Origin: Pipra filicauda
Lineage: Eukaryota > Chordata > Aves > Passeriformes > Pipridae
Assembly: GCF_003945595.2 (NCBI RefSeq)
Contig: NW_024104998.1
Coordinates: 6,384,020 to 6,448,019 of the forward strand
Length of the DNA stretch: 64,000 bases
Direction: 5' to 3'
This document shows, piece after piece, positions 61,374 to 64,000 of the stretch. Position 1 is the stretch's first letter; the number at the start of each line of letters is the position of its first letter. The position numbers and the translations under genes are program-made. The notes under the pieces were generated by a model. The model was given only the letters and a program-made list of their open reading frames with translations, was not told the DNA's origin and made no database searches.

Positions 61374-61902
61374 ACTCATTTGCCACCGAGGAGCTTGATG
61401 GGAGATGTGTCAAGTCCTCATTTCTGCTGGAATTCACTCTCTCTCTCCTGAAGAGATTTTAGGGTTGTTGTGCCTTGGAATTTTGAAGAGCCAAGAAGCC
61501 TGAAACCAGGATTGAATTCCAAACAATGAATGTTCTTATTAGAATGTAGGAAAACAGGTGGAAACATTCCTGCCCCCTTTCCCTGGGGGGCAACAACAGT
61601 GTTGGGATTGTCTGGATCTTGGAACATCACCTCACTTGCCACAGAGGAGCTTGGTGGGATGAGATTTGCCGAGTCCTCGTTTCTGCTGGAATTCCCTTGT
61701 GTTTTCCTCTCTTTCCTGATGAGATTTCAGGGTTGTACGAAGGGCCAAAAAGCCCAAAACCAGGATTGAATTCCAAGCAATGAATATTGTTATTAGAATG
61801 TAGGAATATGCACCTGTGGAAGCAACAGGTGGAAGTATTACTGACCCTTTTCCCTGAGTTGTAACAACAGTGTTGGGATTGTCTGGGGATTGGAACATCA
61901 CT
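61374..61902. repeat. Tandem duplication of a 256-271-bp segment
   Basis: Copy 1 is about 61374-61629, copy 2 about 61630-61902. Shared blocks include 'gaggagcttgrtgggagat' (one variable base), 'tttctgctggaattc', 'aaaccaggattgaattccaa', 'attagaatgtagga' and 'caacagtgttgggattgtct'. Copies differ by several indels, including an extra 'tatgcacctgtggaagcaa' in copy 2. Confidence 0.9.
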
Positions 61903-62284
61903 AGGGTGGGTTTGGACTTCTGTCCAAGGATTCTATTTGAGTTCATTGGTTTCATTTCAAAGGTCTTGTGGTGGAATTCTGAAGGGAAAAGTGGGATGGA
62001 TCAGCACTCCCAAAGAAAGTCTCACTTGTTAGACTGGATCCAGCATTTTCTGCATCCTGGTTTCTCCCCCAGGGTGTGGTTTTTTTGAGTGAATGTGAAC
62101 TAATTTGGGATCAGTGGGTAGAAACCAGGAAAAAAATATTTCATGGGAACCTTTTGGGCCTGGGTTGATTAAAATAAACAGTTATTCCGGGGAGCTGGTC
62201 CCGGTTTGGGAACAGGAGCTTTGCTGCTCCTCTCTGTTGCCTAAAACATGTGGAGTGGCTTGGGAAGGGAATGCCCTCCCCCTC
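61903..62284. other. Intronic stretch, nothing recognised
   Basis: Short unique stretch between two repeat regions. Confidence 0.6.
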
Positions 62285-62680
62285 CTGCATCCTGTGCTTC
62301 CCAGAGCCCAGTCACTCCCAGTATGGTTATGAGCACTCCCAGTCTATCCCAGTTGCCCTCAGCATGCTCAGTCCCAGTTGCTTCCAGCATGATCCCAGCT
62401 TCTCTCACTTGCTCCCAGTAGCCCAAAGCATGGTCCCAGTTGCCCCAGTTGTGATCCCAGTCCCCCCAGCATGGTTCCAGTATCTTCCAGTTGATCTCAT
62501 TTGCTCCCAATGTGTCCCCAGTTGGCTCCCAGTATAGGCCCAGTAGCTCCCAGTGAGGTTCTGTTCACACCCACTGTAATCCCAGTCGCTCCCAGTATGA
62601 TCCCAGTGTGATCCTAGCCACTCCCACTATGATCCCTGTTACTCCCAGTTCCTCCCAGCTGTTTCCAGCATGAACCCAGT
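62285..62680. repeat. Degenerate tandem repeat, about 21 bp
   Basis: Variants of 'gctcccagtatgatcccagt' and 'tgccccagttgtgatcccag' repeat about 18 times with variable length. It is highly diverged and so probably old. Confidence 0.88.
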
Positions 62681-64000
62681 TTTTTAGAGGCATTTCATTT
62701 CCAGTTCCAGAGCTTTTGTTCCAGCTGGGAAGGTGGGGTGGGGTGGGGTTGGGAGTAACATGTAAAACTGGGGCTAAAAGCTGCGTATTCCCAAATCCTC
62801 ACAAACAGCTGGTTAACAGGGATTTGCATGGAAGCTTAAACTGGGAAGACCTTGGACTTATTTCCAGCTCTGGCATCCCTTCCCACTCCTCCCTTTCTCC
62901 CAGCCTGTCTCCCATGTCCCCATTCCTTGTGCTCCAGGGAAGCCACCTCCCCCCTGTGCTGGAGGGAGCCGCGTTTTGTGTCCCACAGGTTTTCCCATGG
63001 AGCCCTCACGGCTCTTTCTCTTTCTCTCTGTCCTGTTGCTGCTCCAGAGCTCTGGAATGCTGTGAAGACTCACTGCCCAGGCACATTCCCCTCCGGATTA
63101 TCTCCATCCGAAGGAAACTCGTCTCCCAGAGGTACCAATCCATCTTTGATGTGTCCCCTTCTGTCGGGTTTAGATTCTCCTCCCAACCCCATTTCCCCAT
63201 CTCCCTGCACGCAGGAAAGCTTTGGATTCCGTGGATTATAAAGTGTTGCTGTTTGAGCTGGTTTGGGCCCTTCTTTCTGTTAAAGGAGTTCGGTGGAATT
63301 GGAAAATAAGGAATTTCCGGCTCGTGAAATGCAGGAGTTGAAGCTGCACCAACACTCTGGGCCTTAATTTTATTGTGGTGATTTGTAAAGTGAATAAACT
63401 CTGCATTTTGGGATTTAGTGCTCAGATTATGAGCCCTGAGCAGGTCAAACCTCTGAACATGTTTTTTATACAAAAATATAGATAAGAATTAAGTACCTTA
63501 TCTACAGGAGCTGTGAAATAGTCAGGAAATCCCTTTGGAAAACATCCCTGTGTGTCTGCCCTTCAGTTTTCCCTTAGGGATTCACTTCCCTCTGGCTATG
63601 GAAGACACTGGGATGACTGAAGTGACCTGATCCAGCTGTTCTTGTGCAGGAATATGGAAAACCAAGGGTTGACTGTGGGTTTTTCCCCCCCTTTTCTGTG
63701 TTTGGCTGCTCAGTAACATGAACTTTAAATATCAGCAGCTCCTGGATCCGCTGGGCTGTGTCGGGATCAAACATTTGGACATGCTGTGACCCTTATCCTG
63801 AGGGCATTTCATCATTTTTCAACTCTGCTTTGGGAAAAACCTGCCCTAAATCCGCGGCTGCTCTTTGGACACTGTTCCTTCCTCTTCCACCCCATCTCAG
63901 CCCAGACAGGACAGAAAGTGCCAAGGATTTCAGGGAAGCTTTTTGTCCTTGCCTGTGCCAGCCTTGAAGCAGCAGCAAAGATCCCCTGCCCATCTCCCTC
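62681..64000. other. Intronic stretch to window end
   Basis: Contains one exon-like block at 63048-63131 (see findings) and otherwise no recognisable feature. An AATAAA at 63393-63398 has no linked exon. Confidence 0.55.

Larger units (their letters stand above)
31653..64000 (+). other. FAM168A: Presumed FAM168A intron 1 (continues past window)
   Basis: More than 32 kb without a recognisable coding exon. I looked for the expected N-terminal coding exon (MNPVYSPVQPGAPYG) and did not see it. Contents are CR1 fragments, minisatellites and AT-rich tracts, all listed separately. A very long first intron is normal for FAM168A. If the gene is something else, this is simply intronic or intergenic DNA. 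Confidence 0.55.

Noticed and set aside
31653..64000. FAM168A coding exons
   Set aside because: I searched by eye for the expected N-terminal and Tyr/Pro-rich segments and found none, so no coding exon is claimed.

Overview
The window is vertebrate nuclear DNA, most likely from a bird. Three things point that way. Exons of two conserved vertebrate genes can be read directly. The dispersed repeats are almost all 3' ends of CR1 LINEs, the dominant avian retroposon. RAB6A is compact: exon 2 to the stop codon takes under 15 kb. A songbird is possible but I cannot prove it, and turtles or crocodilians also carry CR1.

Layout. Positions 1-19,165 hold RAB6A on the + strand, from exon 2 to the 3' UTR; exon 1 lies upstream of the window. 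The best-defined element is a pair of mutually exclusive exons, 5495-5600 and 5673-5778. They encode the same 35-residue switch II segment in the RAB6A' form (I62/A87/A88) and the RAB6A form (V62/T87/V88). They are only 72 nt apart. A 39-bp minisatellite grown inside a reverse-strand CR1 lies just upstream. From 19,166 to about 22,660 is intergenic DNA. From about 22,660 to 28,770 is PLEKHB1 on the - strand, complete, with six coding exons giving 191 residues and an untranslated first exon in a small CpG island. Near 31,260-31,650 lies a larger CpG island with five ACTAC(A)-type ZNF143-like sites, followed by a first-exon-like block ending in a splice donor at 31,652/31,653.

The order RAB6A(+) / PLEKHB1(-) / next gene(+) equals the human 11q13 order RAB6A-PLEKHB1-FAM168A. 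I therefore assign the 31.5 kb promoter to FAM168A by synteny; no FAM168A coding exon was found here. From 31,653 to the end the DNA looks like its long first intron: CR1 fragments, several minisatellites, a 650-bp AT-rich tract and a roughly 265-bp tandem duplication, with no recognisable coding exon.

RAB6A is a Golgi Rab GTPase. PLEKHB1 (evectin-1/PHR1) is a PH-domain protein with a C-terminal hydrophobic anchor on post-Golgi membranes. The two genes are tail to tail; PLEKHB1 and the presumed FAM168A are head to head about 2.7 kb apart. I see no operon-like, CRISPR, viral or other exotic system. The notable material is splicing architecture, promoter motif clustering and repeat biology.
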